Assembly (NCBI GenBank): GCA_003858485.1
Contig: RQYD01000020.1
Coordinates: 1-64,000, forward strand
Direction of reading: 5' to 3'
Origin: Clostridiales bacterium COT073_COT-073
GTDB lineage: Bacteria; Bacillota; Clostridia; Lachnospirales; Vallitaleaceae
DNA length: 64,000 nt
Made by a program: the position numbers and the translations under genes. Each line of letters starts with the position of its first letter. The first letter of the stretch is position 1. Shown here one piece after another: positions 28,034 through 37,472 of this stretch. The notes below the pieces were generated by a model, which had not been told where the DNA came from, ran no database searches, and was given only the letters and a program-made list of their open reading frames with translations.

Positions 28034-28236
28034 GATTAACCCTCCTTTTGATTATTCATAAGTTTTCCATCATTCTGTATTTTTATGATTTAATAAAACT
28101 TATCTTTATTCCATTTTCATTCTTTCCCCAATCATCTTTTTAATCTCTTGCCTGAACAAGCGCTAAAAAGCACTGAAACTATAATCGAAAACAAACCGGA
28201 GCAAAAATCATCAAACAACTAAGGCTTTTTACAACA

Positions 28237-29184
28237 CTATTCTTTAATCGCAGACCTCAGCAAAACCACCAATTCATCCTCGGTTAAACCATGACTCTCC
28301 ACCTCAAAATGAATCTCATTCCAGCTAAAAAGCGCTAAGTAAATATCCTTATATCCAAGAATCACCACCTCCATATCATCAATATAAGATTTTTGAATAT
28401 TTTCATCTATTAAAAAATTATCTCTTAACGGCCTGAAATTCGGTGAAAAAGTAAATTCCACCTGCCGCTTTGTCTTATTTTTTGCCTGCTGATTGCTTTG
28501 ATAAAGGATTTTATAATCATGCAGCACTGAATATTGAGTATCCTTTTGGTCAGACGGGGTGTATACCTCAAAAAATTGTATAGCCTCTAAATCAACCGGC
28601 AGCTTCAACCTGCCTACAAAATCAAATCCCCATTCCCTGGCCGCTGCATCTGTGCGGTCTATAATTTTAACATCCATATCTGCTGCGGTAACGTTCTCCA
28701 GCTGATTTATCACAATCTCCATTCTGGCTGATTCCTTTAAACCACTGGGTTCTCTTTGCACAGCCATCTCCTGCTTGCTTTCTATCATTGATTTCGGGGA
28801 AACATTATCCGATTTTTTTAAACTTTCTTCTTTTTTGCTTTCTGCCTCAAACGAATCCAGCTTTTCTTCCACCTTCGCTTCCCAGCGTCTTTTCTCGACT
28901 GCCGGCTCCTCGGCTCTGGGAGCTGCGCTTTCTGTCATCGCTAACTTAGTTTCCGTTTTAAGTTGATTGGCCAATAGAGCCTGATTTGATTTTGGTGAAA
29001 GAACCAGATCATTTAAAAAATATATACCAAAAGCCAGCAAGCAACAGGCGGCAGTTGTCAGGGCAATTCGGTAGACCGGCAAGCCTTTTTGCTTTCCCTG
29101 GGTTTGCAGGCATCTTCGGCGAATAACTTCAAAATCCGGCATTTGTTCCTGCAAAACGGACTGAATCAATGCTTTCTCATTCAT
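28237..29184 (-). CDS. Putative membrane anti-sigma factor
   Basis: A 315-residue protein: a short cytoplasmic N-terminus (about 1-37), one membrane helix (about 38-60), a long charged, low-complexity linker rich in Lys, Glu and Ser (about 65-145), and an extracytoplasmic domain (about 150-315) that I do not recognise. Its start overlaps the ECF sigma stop (ATGA), the classic arrangement for a sigma factor and its membrane-bound inhibitor. No zinc-type HxxxCxxC motif is present, so any sigma-binding segment is non-canonical. Confidence 0.65.
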   Translation of the reverse strand: MNEKALIQSVLQEQMPDFEVIRRRCLQTQGKQKGLPVYRIALTTAACCLLAFGIYFLNDLVLSPKSNQALLANQLKTETKLAMTESAAPRAEEPAVEKRRWEAKVEEKLDSFEAESKKEESLKKSDNVSPKSMIESKQEMAVQREPSGLKESARMEIVINQLENVTAADMDVKIIDRTDAAAREWGFDFVGRLKLPVDLEAIQFFEVYTPSDQKDTQYSVLHDYKILYQSNQQAKNKTKRQVEFTFSPNFRPLRDNFLIDENIQKSYIDDMEVVILGYKDIYLALFSWNEIHFEVESHGLTEDELVVLLRSAIKE

Positions 29185-29753
29185 AGGCTCACCTCCTCTT
29201 TCTGATATAACTCTCTCATTTCTTTGATTGTTCGGTAAATTTTATTTTTTACATTTGATTCACTAATTTCCATTAACATAGCAATTTCCGGAATTGTCTT
29301 TTCCAAGTGATAAAACAAATAAAAAATTTTTCTGATTTCGATTGATTTTTTTTCTAAAAACATCTCAATTTTACGTTTGGCTGCCTGTTCATCCAGCCAT
29401 TCTTCAATTTCAAAAGTATCAATTGCCAGCTCCGTTAAATCCGCATCCCCTTCTCTATCTTCTGTTTCTTTGGGATAAATAAAATGCTTTTTTATCCGGT
29501 CAACCAAACGATAATACCGGTAAATTTTTTGTCTGGCAATTTTATCAGTAAAGGCCTGCGGGTGCTCAATATAATCTATCCCCTTACGGCAGATAATGGC
29601 ATAAATCTCCACATAGGTATCCTGAAAGATATCCTGAATATCATCCAAATTTCCACATTTAGCGGTAATCAGCGCCAGTGTCCTTTGCTTGGTTTCTTCA
29701 TATAATTGATTGAAATACTCAGCTGCGCGCTGCTGCGAATTTCTTTCCACCAA
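29181..29753 (-). CDS. ECF RNA polymerase sigma factor
   Basis: A 190-residue sigma-70 protein of the extracytoplasmic function type. Region 2 includes DDIQDIFQDTYVEIY, and region 4 is a helix-turn-helix IPEIAMLMEISESNVKNKIYRTIKEMRE. The acidic segment between them (ETEDREGDADLTELAIDTFEIEE) is longer than average. The start is TTG or the GTG one codon later, after a GGGGGG ribosome site. It is translationally coupled to the anti-sigma gene and is likely released by an envelope signal. Confidence 0.87.
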   Translation of the reverse strand: MVERNSQQRAAEYFNQLYEETKQRTLALITAKCGNLDDIQDIFQDTYVEIYAIICRKGIDYIEHPQAFTDKIARQKIYRYYRLVDRIKKHFIYPKETEDREGDADLTELAIDTFEIEEWLDEQAAKRKIEMFLEKKSIEIRKIFYLFYHLEKTIPEIAMLMEISESNVKNKIYRTIKEMRELYQKEEVSL

Positions 29754-30000
29754 AATCCCCCCTTTATCGGTTTCTTTACTTAATAAGCGTCCCCTTATTA
29801 TATATTAGTTTCATTCATTTTGGCTTTATTTAAATTTTCGTATTTTACCCCTCTCTGTAAAAGGAACATAAGATAGCTATTGTAGTAGTAAAGCCACACT
29901 CCAAGCCCCGTTATAGCTTTTTGGGTATATGATAACTCTTGCATGGCATTTCTCTATAAAAAAATGCAAATTATCAAATCCCTCTATAATTTAAAAACAA
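29754..30000. other. Region upstream of ECF sigma gene
   Basis: About 250 non-coding bases. An imperfect hairpin TGATAA..TTGCAT / ATGCAA..TTATCA spans 29930-29976. A sigma-autoregulated promoter is expected here, but no match could be confirmed by eye. Confidence 0.35.
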
Positions 30001-30035
30001 AGGAGAATTACACCATTGCCTGGATTCATTCTCCT
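30001..30035 (-). terminator. Terminator after hydrolase remnant
   Basis: 8-bp stem AGGAGAAT / ATTCTCCT with a 19-nt loop. On the minus strand it is followed by TTTGTTTTTAAA. It lies beyond the SLH-GH18 / hydrolase-remnant unit. Confidence 0.65.
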
Positions 30036-30133
30036 GTTTCAATCTGTTAATCTCTGTTATATCTCTTTAATTCAGCCAATTCTTTCCTTAAAGCCAATCA
30101 AACAAGTATTTTCCTTATGCACTTCAAATTATA

Positions 30134-30448
30134 TTATGCAGTCACAAATTCAGCCACCACTTGATTAAATTTATCCGGTTCTTCCCAAAATAACATATGC
30201 CCGGATTCCTCAAAGAAAATCGTTTTTGCGCCCTTAATATTTTCACCCACCCAGGCACTGCCCTGCCAATCAAAAACCTTACTTTGTCTGGCTACACAAA
30301 CCAATGCCGGAATATCAATCCGTTTGACAAAATCCCGCCAATCTAAATTGGTATGATCTCTCATAATTTCAATCGCTACCGCTGACGGACAATTTAAAAT
30401 TTCAGATGATAAAAATTGAAGTTCCTCCTCTGTTGGCTGACGGTGCAT
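30134..30448 (-). pseudogene. Alpha/beta-hydrolase C-terminal remnant
   Basis: Encodes 104 residues corresponding to only the last part of an alpha/beta-hydrolase: IPALVCVARQSKVFDW, then KTIFFEESGHMLFWEEPDKFNQVV with the catalytic His in SGHM. The nucleophile elbow (GxSxG) and the first ~150 residues of a normal enzyme are missing, and the upstream 12 bases lead straight into the SLH-GH18 stop. It cannot fold as a complete hydrolase, so it is probably a decayed gene joined here by deletion. Confidence 0.7.
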
Positions 30449-30460
30449 GCATCCAACATA

Positions 30461-32176
30461 TTACTTTTCCTTTTGAATTGCCTCCCACACATTCAGATAT
30501 GGCGCTTTTTTATCGTTTGGAATATTACCCAGTCGCCATATCGAAATATTTTTTACACCAAACATCTTAGCCAGTTGAATCTTGGCCACGATACTGCGGG
30601 AATCCTCATACCATAAAATATTTTCCAAACCATCTTCTGTCATATAAGCCGCTCTCGGACTGCTGTATTGCTCCTGAAAAGTAATCTCTGCATTTGGCTT
30701 GGCCAGCGCTGCTGTAATTTTATCATAGCTTGGCTGAAAAGCCCTTTGATTCGTAACTTTTCCATTTTGGCGCTGCCACTGCACAGAGCCAAATGATACT
30801 TGGAGCATAACTTTACTGATGTCTTCCACTCCCGTCTGTTTATCTGTAATAAAGCGCAGAGCATTATATATCTTATCTAACGGCGCTAACGGAGTTAAAG
30901 TATAGCCTTGTTCAGCCTCGGCCGTCGTTAATGACTTGGCGTAATAATCGTGGGCCATCAATATCACCCTGTCGGCAATCTGCCCGATCTTACGAAAATC
31001 ATAGGCATCAAAATATGCAATCCCTTCTTTTCTTTGAGGATGAACAGCTACCAGCAAGCGTTTTCCATTTAAAGCAGCTTTTAAATTTTCTAAAAAACTT
31101 ACAAATTGCGCTTTTTTAATCTCACCTTTCATTTCTTCAAAATCAATGGTCACACCATCCAGATTTAATTTAGCCGGTGAAATTTGATTTACAATTTGCT
31201 GAATCACCTTTGCCTGTTCAGACGGATCATTTAAAAAAGCAGTTAAATTTCCAGCCTCTCCAATTTTACTGGTATCACTGGCGTAAATCATCAAATGCAT
31301 TTTGATATTTTGAGCTCTGGCTTGCGATAATACCTTTTCATAGCCTGCCGGAATGGCAAAATCATTATCATTTTCTCTTGAGGTATCTAAATAATATCCT
31401 TTTTCACCACTATGCCCCAACCGGCTCCAGCCAAAACTAACTGAATGCAGTTCTTTCATAAAATGTATCTGGTTAAATGAGCGAATTGCATAAAAGCCAT
31501 GCAAATCACTAATACCGGCATCAAGTTTTCTGGCCATCCGAATCATCATGGTGGCTGCTTCTTCCTTAGTGGCTGTAGCTGTCGGTGCAAAAGTCTGTGG
31601 CCCGGTCCCATTAATGATTCCCAAATCTTTGGCTACATTAATATAGCCTTTAAAACGTTCCACATCAGAAAAACCAGGTTCTAAGTCAAGCTTAGAAGCA
31701 ATCTGTCCATAACCCAAAGCCCGCACAATCATAATCGCCATTTCCTGGCGGGTAATGGGATAGCTACCACCAAATGAGCGTTTGGAAACATCCGGGTTTT
31801 GGTCAAATTCCGAACCGACAGCAATCAATAAACCTTTTGCAACTGCCGTTTCCAGCGGCGCATAATACCATGCCTTGGTATCAGTGGCATCAGCGAAGGT
31901 TGGATGGGGTTGATTGACCAAATCCCATTTCATCAGTCGAACCAAAAAAGTTACAAATTCATAGCGACTGATTGACTTGCCCATTCCAAATTGATTGTTG
32001 CCAATTCCATCGGTAATCCCCCGGTCTCTAAGTTCCTGCACATATTCCGCCGCCCAGTGACCGGCCAGCACATCTGAAAATGCCCTCGGCTCTGCTGCCG
32101 AAATAACATTAATTGATAATAAGCTAATAATTATACAAAAGGCAATTGTCCCTGCCCATCTTTTTTGTTTTTTCAT
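30461..32176 (-). CDS. SLH-domain GH18 glycoside hydrolase, surface-attached
   Basis: A 571-residue exported protein. Signal peptide about residues 1-29 (ending VISAAEP), then three S-layer homology repeats (AFSDVLAGHWAAEYV..., TFADATDTKAWYYAPL..., GFSDVERFKGYIN...) to about residue 210, then a GH18 domain. The GH18 catalytic motif appears as LDGVTIDFEEM, with the acid Glu. It binds pyruvylated secondary wall polymer and probably acts on peptidoglycan or chitin-like glycans. I start at the ATG at 32176 because AGGAAA precedes it and the signal peptide then begins MKKQKRW. Confidence 0.87.
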   Translation of the reverse strand: MKKQKRWAGTIAFCIIISLLSINVISAAEPRAFSDVLAGHWAAEYVQELRDRGITDGIGNNQFGMGKSISRYEFVTFLVRLMKWDLVNQPHPTFADATDTKAWYYAPLETAVAKGLLIAVGSEFDQNPDVSKRSFGGSYPITRQEMAIMIVRALGYGQIASKLDLEPGFSDVERFKGYINVAKDLGIINGTGPQTFAPTATATKEEAATMMIRMARKLDAGISDLHGFYAIRSFNQIHFMKELHSVSFGWSRLGHSGEKGYYLDTSRENDNDFAIPAGYEKVLSQARAQNIKMHLMIYASDTSKIGEAGNLTAFLNDPSEQAKVIQQIVNQISPAKLNLDGVTIDFEEMKGEIKKAQFVSFLENLKAALNGKRLLVAVHPQRKEGIAYFDAYDFRKIGQIADRVILMAHDYYAKSLTTAEAEQGYTLTPLAPLDKIYNALRFITDKQTGVEDISKVMLQVSFGSVQWQRQNGKVTNQRAFQPSYDKITAALAKPNAEITFQEQYSSPRAAYMTEDGLENILWYEDSRSIVAKIQLAKMFGVKNISIWRLGNIPNDKKAPYLNVWEAIQKEK

Positions 32177-32237
32177 ATTTTTCCTTAGATAACAAATTGA
32201 TTGATCCTTTGCCACCTGCTTTTTCCTTTCTTTTCCT

Positions 32238-32372
32238 TTATTTATTGATTAAGTATAGCGACTTAAATGCTAATGCTGAATTGCGCAATTGATCCTGTTC
32301 TTTAAAGTCATCATATGCTAAATTAAAATTTAATTCCAATGGTAAATTTTCAGCCTTACACTTACTTGTCAT
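32238..32372 (-). CDS. Small hypothetical protein
   Basis: A 44-residue frame (starts MTSKCKAENLPLEL, ends SLYLINK) with AAGGAGC six bases before the ATG. It lies 61 bases upstream of the SLH-GH18 start on the same strand. The composition is protein-like and not hydrophobic. No family recognised; it may be a genuine small gene or a leader. Confidence 0.45.
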   Translation of the reverse strand: MTSKCKAENLPLELNFNLAYDDFKEQDQLRNSALAFKSLYLINK

Positions 32373-32477
32373 CTCTTGCTCCTTTTTTACATCAAAAATA
32401 ATCAAATTAACTTAGTCACCACCTATATAATTTTTCCATCGAATTTATTTTCATTGTACCATCTTTTGATTTTATAG

Positions 32478-32525
32478 GCAATCAAAAATGACCTTACTAA
32501 AGTAAATTCAGTAAGGTCATTTGAA
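32478..32525. repeat. 48-bp direct repeat, left copy, containing a terminator
   Basis: Exactly identical over 48 bases to 56129-56176, in the same orientation. Together the copies bracket 23.6 kb holding the acyl-CoA, RLP and tetR/enoate-reductase genes. Inside is a 13-bp hairpin, AAATGACCTTACT / AGTAAGGTCATTT (32486-32522), followed on the minus strand by TTTTTGATTG. It is therefore also the terminator of the etf operon. Confidence 0.9.
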
Positions 32526-32662
32526 TTGTATGCTTAAAACTCCTGTAGTCTAATAAATACAGGTCTACAAGGCGTATAAGACTATCAAAAAGGAGTATCC
32601 AAATAAACGGATTTTCTATTCTTGCTAACTAAAATTGTACCCTAAGTTAATTTTAAATTGCA

Positions 32663-33670
32663 CTAAACTTTATTTTCTTTAATCATTTTTGTCAATAAAG
32701 GAACGATTTCTTTCAAATCACCAATAATTCCATAATCCGCTATTCTAAAAATTGGCGCATCTGGGTCTTTGTTAATAGCAACTATAATATCTGAACCAGT
32801 GATTCCGGCAGTATGTTGAATCGCTCCCGAAATTCCACAGGCAATGTATAGTTTGGGCCCAACTGTTTTTCCTGTTTGTCCAACCTGATGGACATGTCCT
32901 ATCCAACCAGAATCAACAGCTGCTCTTGATGCACCTACCACTCCGCCTAACGCATCTGCCAATTCTTTTAAAGGTGCAAATCCTTCAGTACCACCAATTC
33001 CCCTACCGCCAGCAACAATAACTTCTGCGCTTTCCAATTCGATATTATTGTCATTTATCTCTTTTAGAACCTCAATTATTCTTACTTTAAGCTGCCGGAC
33101 ATCATACCTTATATCCTCTTTGATAACTTCTGCTATATTTCCTTCATTTTTTTCTATTTTTTTAAATACTCCTGGTCTAACCGTTCCCAGCTGTGGCCTA
33201 TGATTTGGACAAAAAATAGTAGCCATCAAATTTCCGCCAAATGCTGGTCGTGTCCAAGCAATATTACCGGATTCTTCATCATAGCCAAGAGCTGTACAAT
33301 CGGCTGTCAGTCCCGTTTTCAAACGACATGCTAGTCGGGGAGCCATATCCCGTCCTTGATTTGTTGCACCAATCAGCATAGTTGATGGGCTATATTTTGC
33401 AACTAATTCATATACTGCATGTGTATAGGCATCCGTTGTATAGCGGCCATATTCCTCACTATCTATGGTAATCACCCGCTCTGCTCCATAGAAAATTGCT
33501 TCTTTGACCACCTTCTCTAATTTATAACCAACTATAATCGCAACTAATTTACCCCCTTGTTTTTCCGCCAAATATTTACCTGGATTTAACAATTCCAGTC
33601 CAACATTTTTGGCATTCCCATCTTCACTTACTTCAATGAACACCCATAAATCTTTAGTTTTCACTTCCAT
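32663..33670 (-). CDS. etfA: Electron transfer flavoprotein alpha subunit
   Basis: A 335-residue EtfA of normal length. The C-terminal FAD-binding segment is clear: GRGIGGTEGFAPL, SGWIGHVHQVGQTGKTV, GISGAIQHTAG and NKDPDAPIFRIADYGIIGDL. It pairs with EtfB to carry electrons from or to the acyl-CoA dehydrogenase of the same operon. No N-terminal ferredoxin domain is present, unlike the caffeyl-CoA reductase CarE. Whether the pair bifurcates electrons cannot be judged by eye. Last gene of the operon. Confidence 0.94.
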   Translation of the reverse strand: MEVKTKDLWVFIEVSEDGNAKNVGLELLNPGKYLAEKQGGKLVAIIVGYKLEKVVKEAIFYGAERVITIDSEEYGRYTTDAYTHAVYELVAKYSPSTMLIGATNQGRDMAPRLACRLKTGLTADCTALGYDEESGNIAWTRPAFGGNLMATIFCPNHRPQLGTVRPGVFKKIEKNEGNIAEVIKEDIRYDVRQLKVRIIEVLKEINDNNIELESAEVIVAGGRGIGGTEGFAPLKELADALGGVVGASRAAVDSGWIGHVHQVGQTGKTVGPKLYIACGISGAIQHTAGITGSDIIVAINKDPDAPIFRIADYGIIGDLKEIVPLLTKMIKENKV

Positions 33671-33685
33671 TTCATCCCTTCTCCA

Positions 33686-34486
33686 TTAAATTATATTTGC
33701 GTCATTAAGCAATTTATAAAGTTTTTCTGTTGATTCAAGATTAGTTGCCTCAGCAATAATAATTCCACCTTTTTTTTGTGGCGGCGTAAATGTCTTTTTA
33801 ACTTTAGTCGGAGAACCTTTTAGTCCAATTAAATTCACATCAACCGAAATATCCGAACAAGCAATGACCGGAATTTCCGTTCGATTGGCTTTTAATTTAG
33901 ATTTTATTGTTGGAAACCTTGGTTCGAATTGTGGCTTAGTAACAGTTATTAAACAGGGTATTTTTACTGCCACAACTTCAAACCCCTCGTTTGTTTCCCT
34001 CTTTACAATCACTTCATCTTCTGCCATAGTGGCTTCGATCGCGTATGTAATTTGCGGTATACCCAAATGCTCTGCTATTTCTGGCCCTACCTGAGCAGTG
34101 TCACCATCAATTGCTTGTTTTCCGCAAAATATCACATCAAACGGACCTTCTTCCTGCTCCAGTTTTCTTATTGTAGCCGCTAATGTATAACTTGTTGCTA
34201 AAGTATCAGCACCACCAAAGGCTCTATCGCTAACTAAAAACGCCTTATCTGCTCCTACAGCCATGCATTCTTTCAACGCCTGTTTTGCCTGCTCCGGTCC
34301 CATTGATAGTACTGTTATTATTGTATCCGGTTTGGAGTCTTTAATTCTGGCCGCAACTTCCAAAGCATAGGCATCAAAAGGATTAACAATACTCGGAACT
34401 CCTGCTCTTATTAAAGTATTTTTGATTGGATCAATTTTTATTTCCATTGTATTTGGCACTTGTTTTATACACACTAAAATGTTCAT
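33686..34486 (-). CDS. etfB: Electron transfer flavoprotein beta subunit
   Basis: A 266-residue EtfB. It begins MNILVCIKQVPNT and contains GVPSIVNPFDAYALEVAARIKD, the adenine-nucleotide motif FCGKQAIDGDTAQVGPEIAEHLG and the ITVTKP segment before the C-terminal arm. The ATG at 34486 is preceded by GAGGTG; a longer frame would add 16 poorly conserved residues. The gene begins 56 bases inside the 3' end of the CoA-ligase gene and is followed 15 bases later by etfA. Confidence 0.94.
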   Translation of the reverse strand: MNILVCIKQVPNTMEIKIDPIKNTLIRAGVPSIVNPFDAYALEVAARIKDSKPDTIITVLSMGPEQAKQALKECMAVGADKAFLVSDRAFGGADTLATSYTLAATIRKLEQEEGPFDVIFCGKQAIDGDTAQVGPEIAEHLGIPQITYAIEATMAEDEVIVKRETNEGFEVVAVKIPCLITVTKPQFEPRFPTIKSKLKANRTEIPVIACSDISVDVNLIGLKGSPTKVKKTFTPPQKKGGIIIAEATNLESTEKLYKLLNDANII

Positions 34487-36149
34487 TTGTACACCTCGCT
34501 TTATAACTTGATTTCTCCAACATTTTTTTAGCAAATTCTCGTAATTTCGATTTCTGAATCTTACCGGTACTTGTTTGTGGCCATTCCTTACTACTGGAGA
34601 AAAAGTAATACTTTGGTACTTGATATGGAGCCAGATTCTGATGGCAATATTTCATAATTTTTTCCTTACATGCTTGTTTCTCCGAAATTGCTTCAATAAA
34701 AGCTACACCAATCCACCCCAATTTTTCATCTGGTATACCAACTGTCTCAACCACAACAACATGCTCACACTCTGAAATTATTTTATCAACAAATTGAGGA
34801 GATACATTCTCACCGTTTACTTTATATAAATCATTGCAACGACCAACATATCTCAAATACCCTTCTTCATCAAAAAAGCCCAGATCTCCGGTTTTAAGCC
34901 ATCCATCCTCAGTAAAATTATCTTCTTTATGACTTTCTTCACAATAGCCTTTGGTTACAATTGTCCCTTTACATATCAGTTCCCCTACTTGCCCTTTCTC
35001 TTTAAGTGCATATGTTACAGGATCAACCACTTTGTAAGAAACCACTGGCCCCAAATGAACATTATCTTCTGAAAATCCTTCTAAAATTTTACCGACCTTT
35101 TCAAGCAAAATACTAACATCATCATATGGATCTGTTTGGACAGAAGCGCCTGATACTTCTGTCATTCCATACCCGGTAATCAGCTCTTTTATTTTTAATT
35201 TTGACTTAATTTCAGTCCAAACCCATTCCGGACATACTGATGCTGAGCAATAGGCAGCATAAAGAGAATTTAAAGAGTAATTCTTAAGATTTTCAAATTG
35301 TAATATTTTTATCATAATAGATGGTACACATAAAATATCTTGAACAGAAAATTGGTCGATTATTTCAAGTGCTGCTTCCGGATCAAATTTTCCCTGCATG
35401 GTAAAAATTGATCCACCCACAAACAGAACAGATAAAAGCCCTTCAACATATCCGTATACATGAAATAACGGCAGAGGAACCAGAACTTTTCTCCCTTTTT
35501 CAAATCCTCTGTTCAAGCAGTTTGCAAAAGCACTTCTTAAAAGCATGTCATGTGACAACATAACTCCTTTCGGTGATCCTGTGCTTCCTGATGTAAAAAT
35601 GATATCTGAAATCGCAAATGAGTTGAGGCATAATGACTCCTCAGTTATAATTTCTCCTGCCTTAAAAAAATCATCCCATGGTATAATTTTTTTATTTTTT
35701 TTAAATCTTGAATTGACATCTATGACCTTTAGTGCTGACATCTCCCCAACACATATGTCCATATCCTGGTCACGTTCTGTAATAAAAAACTTAGATTTTG
35801 TCTTTTTTAATATATATAACACTTCTGTTAAAGATGCATTTCTATTGATTGGTACCTTAACAGCACCTATCTTTGCCAATGCAAATGTTATATAGATAAA
35901 TTCAACCCGGTTGTAAAGCACACATGCAACACAATCTCCTAAAGATACTCCGGTTGCTGTCAGTGATTTGGCAACTTTGTTAACAGTATTAAGGATTTCG
36001 CCATATGTATACTCTATACCAGCATTTACAAAAAAAATATCTGTGCTATATTTTTTTTCAGCTTCAACTAATCTTTGATATAATGTCATTTCTTCCCATA
36101 CAGAAAATTCCTGTTTCAGCCTGCTACGACGTAAATCTATATTTTTCAT
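34431..36149 (-). CDS. AMP-forming acyl-CoA ligase (CaiC-like)
   Basis: A 572-residue ANL-superfamily ligase. P-loop TSGSTGSPKGVMLSH near residue 190, GYGMTEVSG, the hinge-proximal TGDLGFFDEEGYL, RCNDLYKVNGENVSP, and the catalytic-Lys motif TSTGKIQKSK near the end. It activates a carboxylic acid with ATP and CoA and resembles crotonobetaine/carnitine-type ligases. Its last 18 codons overlap the start of etfB, and the extra tail after EFAKKMLEKS is not typical of the family. It coexists with a CoA-transferase, so the pathway has two ways to load CoA. Confidence 0.9.
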   Translation of the reverse strand: MKNIDLRRSRLKQEFSVWEEMTLYQRLVEAEKKYSTDIFFVNAGIEYTYGEILNTVNKVAKSLTATGVSLGDCVACVLYNRVEFIYITFALAKIGAVKVPINRNASLTEVLYILKKTKSKFFITERDQDMDICVGEMSALKVIDVNSRFKKNKKIIPWDDFFKAGEIITEESLCLNSFAISDIIFTSGSTGSPKGVMLSHDMLLRSAFANCLNRGFEKGRKVLVPLPLFHVYGYVEGLLSVLFVGGSIFTMQGKFDPEAALEIIDQFSVQDILCVPSIMIKILQFENLKNYSLNSLYAAYCSASVCPEWVWTEIKSKLKIKELITGYGMTEVSGASVQTDPYDDVSILLEKVGKILEGFSEDNVHLGPVVSYKVVDPVTYALKEKGQVGELICKGTIVTKGYCEESHKEDNFTEDGWLKTGDLGFFDEEGYLRYVGRCNDLYKVNGENVSPQFVDKIISECEHVVVVETVGIPDEKLGWIGVAFIEAISEKQACKEKIMKYCHQNLAPYQVPKYYFFSSSKEWPQTSTGKIQKSKLREFAKKMLEKSSYKARCTNEHFSVYKTSAKYNGNKN

Positions 36150-36180
36150 ATTAATACCTTTTGTTGTCTTAAAATAGTTT

Positions 36181-37452
36181 TTAATATAATATCAGACCCA
36201 GTAATACACACAAACACAAATTAATAAATGCCAACACTACAGTTATCATAAATAAATGTTTATAGGATTCTTTATGTGTCAGATCACAGGCTTGCATAGT
36301 GGTGATCATTACCCCATTCCATGGCATCGAATCAAGTACGATGCATGCACATGAAGCTACCTTATGTAAAATTGCCGGATCTACCCCTGTTGCCAAATAA
36401 TGTTCTCCTAAAGTTGAACAAGCAAGTGCAACCCCGCCGGATCCTGAACCGGTCGCTCCTGAAATAACCATAACTGCTGCCGCCCATGAAATCAACGGTG
36501 AGCCACTAAAACTTGAAACCCAACTAATCAAAGCATTAAATGTTGATGTCATTTTGGCCACACCACCAATTCCCACTGCACTAGATGTATTCATTATGGA
36601 ACCAATTGAATTCTGGGCACCAACGATAAGAGTATCCAATTTATTGTCAATTCTGTTCCAAAACAAGATATAGGCTGCAACTACACCACATAACATGGCT
36701 AAATTTACATCCAGTTTAAAGCCATTTAATGCTACGATCATCACAACAACCGGAATAATTGCAATAATTGGTTTAATTGCTTTTTTATTGGCATTTTCTT
36801 CTAATAATTTTTTGATTTTATCAGTCGGAACAAAACCCTCTCCTTTTTTATGGCATTGTTTATTTTCCCATACCATATATAAGTTAGATGCTACATAAAA
36901 GAAGATAGAACAAATAATGCTGACCAGTGCACCTGAACGAACTGTAGTTCCAAGATAAGTTGTCGGAATAACATTACATAATCCAGGAGACCCCCATAAA
37001 ATATTAGGTGCTGTAAAGGCTCCGGCTGCAAGCGCTCCCGGAATCAAGCGACGTGATATATCTGCTTCTTGAAATAAGACTAATGCGATTGGATACATGG
37101 CAAATACAAGTACAAAACAAGAAACACCCCCATACGTCAACACACAAGCTGCAAAGCTCACGCCCCAAATGGCATACTTTGCTCCCAATTTAGAGCCTAG
37201 CCACTTACCGATCGAATACGCTGCCCCGGAAGTATCCATAATTCTGCCAAAAATTGCTGAAACTAAAAACAAAATAAAATAATTTTTAATAAAAGCAACC
37301 GTTGCCGCCATATAGTCTCCGGTCAAAGTCGTCATTACATCCATTCCCGACAATAGTGCCATAACACCTGCACAAATAATTGCTGCTACCGTAATTGGAA
37401 ATTTTTTATAAATCAAAATTACAAGAAGTATAAATGCTATTAAAACACCCAT
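36181..37452 (-). CDS. GntP-family organic-acid permease
   Basis: A 423-residue membrane transporter with about 11-12 helices and the GntP-family hallmarks: FGRIMDTSGAAYSIG, GVSCFVLVFAMYPIA, GSGSGGVALACSTLGEHYL and DSMPWNGVMITTMQ near the C-terminus. GntP proteins carry gluconate or short hydroxy acids such as D-3-hydroxybutyrate, by proton symport. In this operon it is the only visible transporter and so probably brings in the acid that is then activated with CoA. Confidence 0.9.
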   Translation of the reverse strand: MGVLIAFILLVILIYKKFPITVAAIICAGVMALLSGMDVMTTLTGDYMAATVAFIKNYFILFLVSAIFGRIMDTSGAAYSIGKWLGSKLGAKYAIWGVSFAACVLTYGGVSCFVLVFAMYPIALVLFQEADISRRLIPGALAAGAFTAPNILWGSPGLCNVIPTTYLGTTVRSGALVSIICSIFFYVASNLYMVWENKQCHKKGEGFVPTDKIKKLLEENANKKAIKPIIAIIPVVVMIVALNGFKLDVNLAMLCGVVAAYILFWNRIDNKLDTLIVGAQNSIGSIMNTSSAVGIGGVAKMTSTFNALISWVSSFSGSPLISWAAAVMVISGATGSGSGGVALACSTLGEHYLATGVDPAILHKVASCACIVLDSMPWNGVMITTMQACDLTHKESYKHLFMITVVLAFINLCLCVLLGLILY

Positions 37453-37472
37453 GGTTTTCTCCTTTCACTTAA

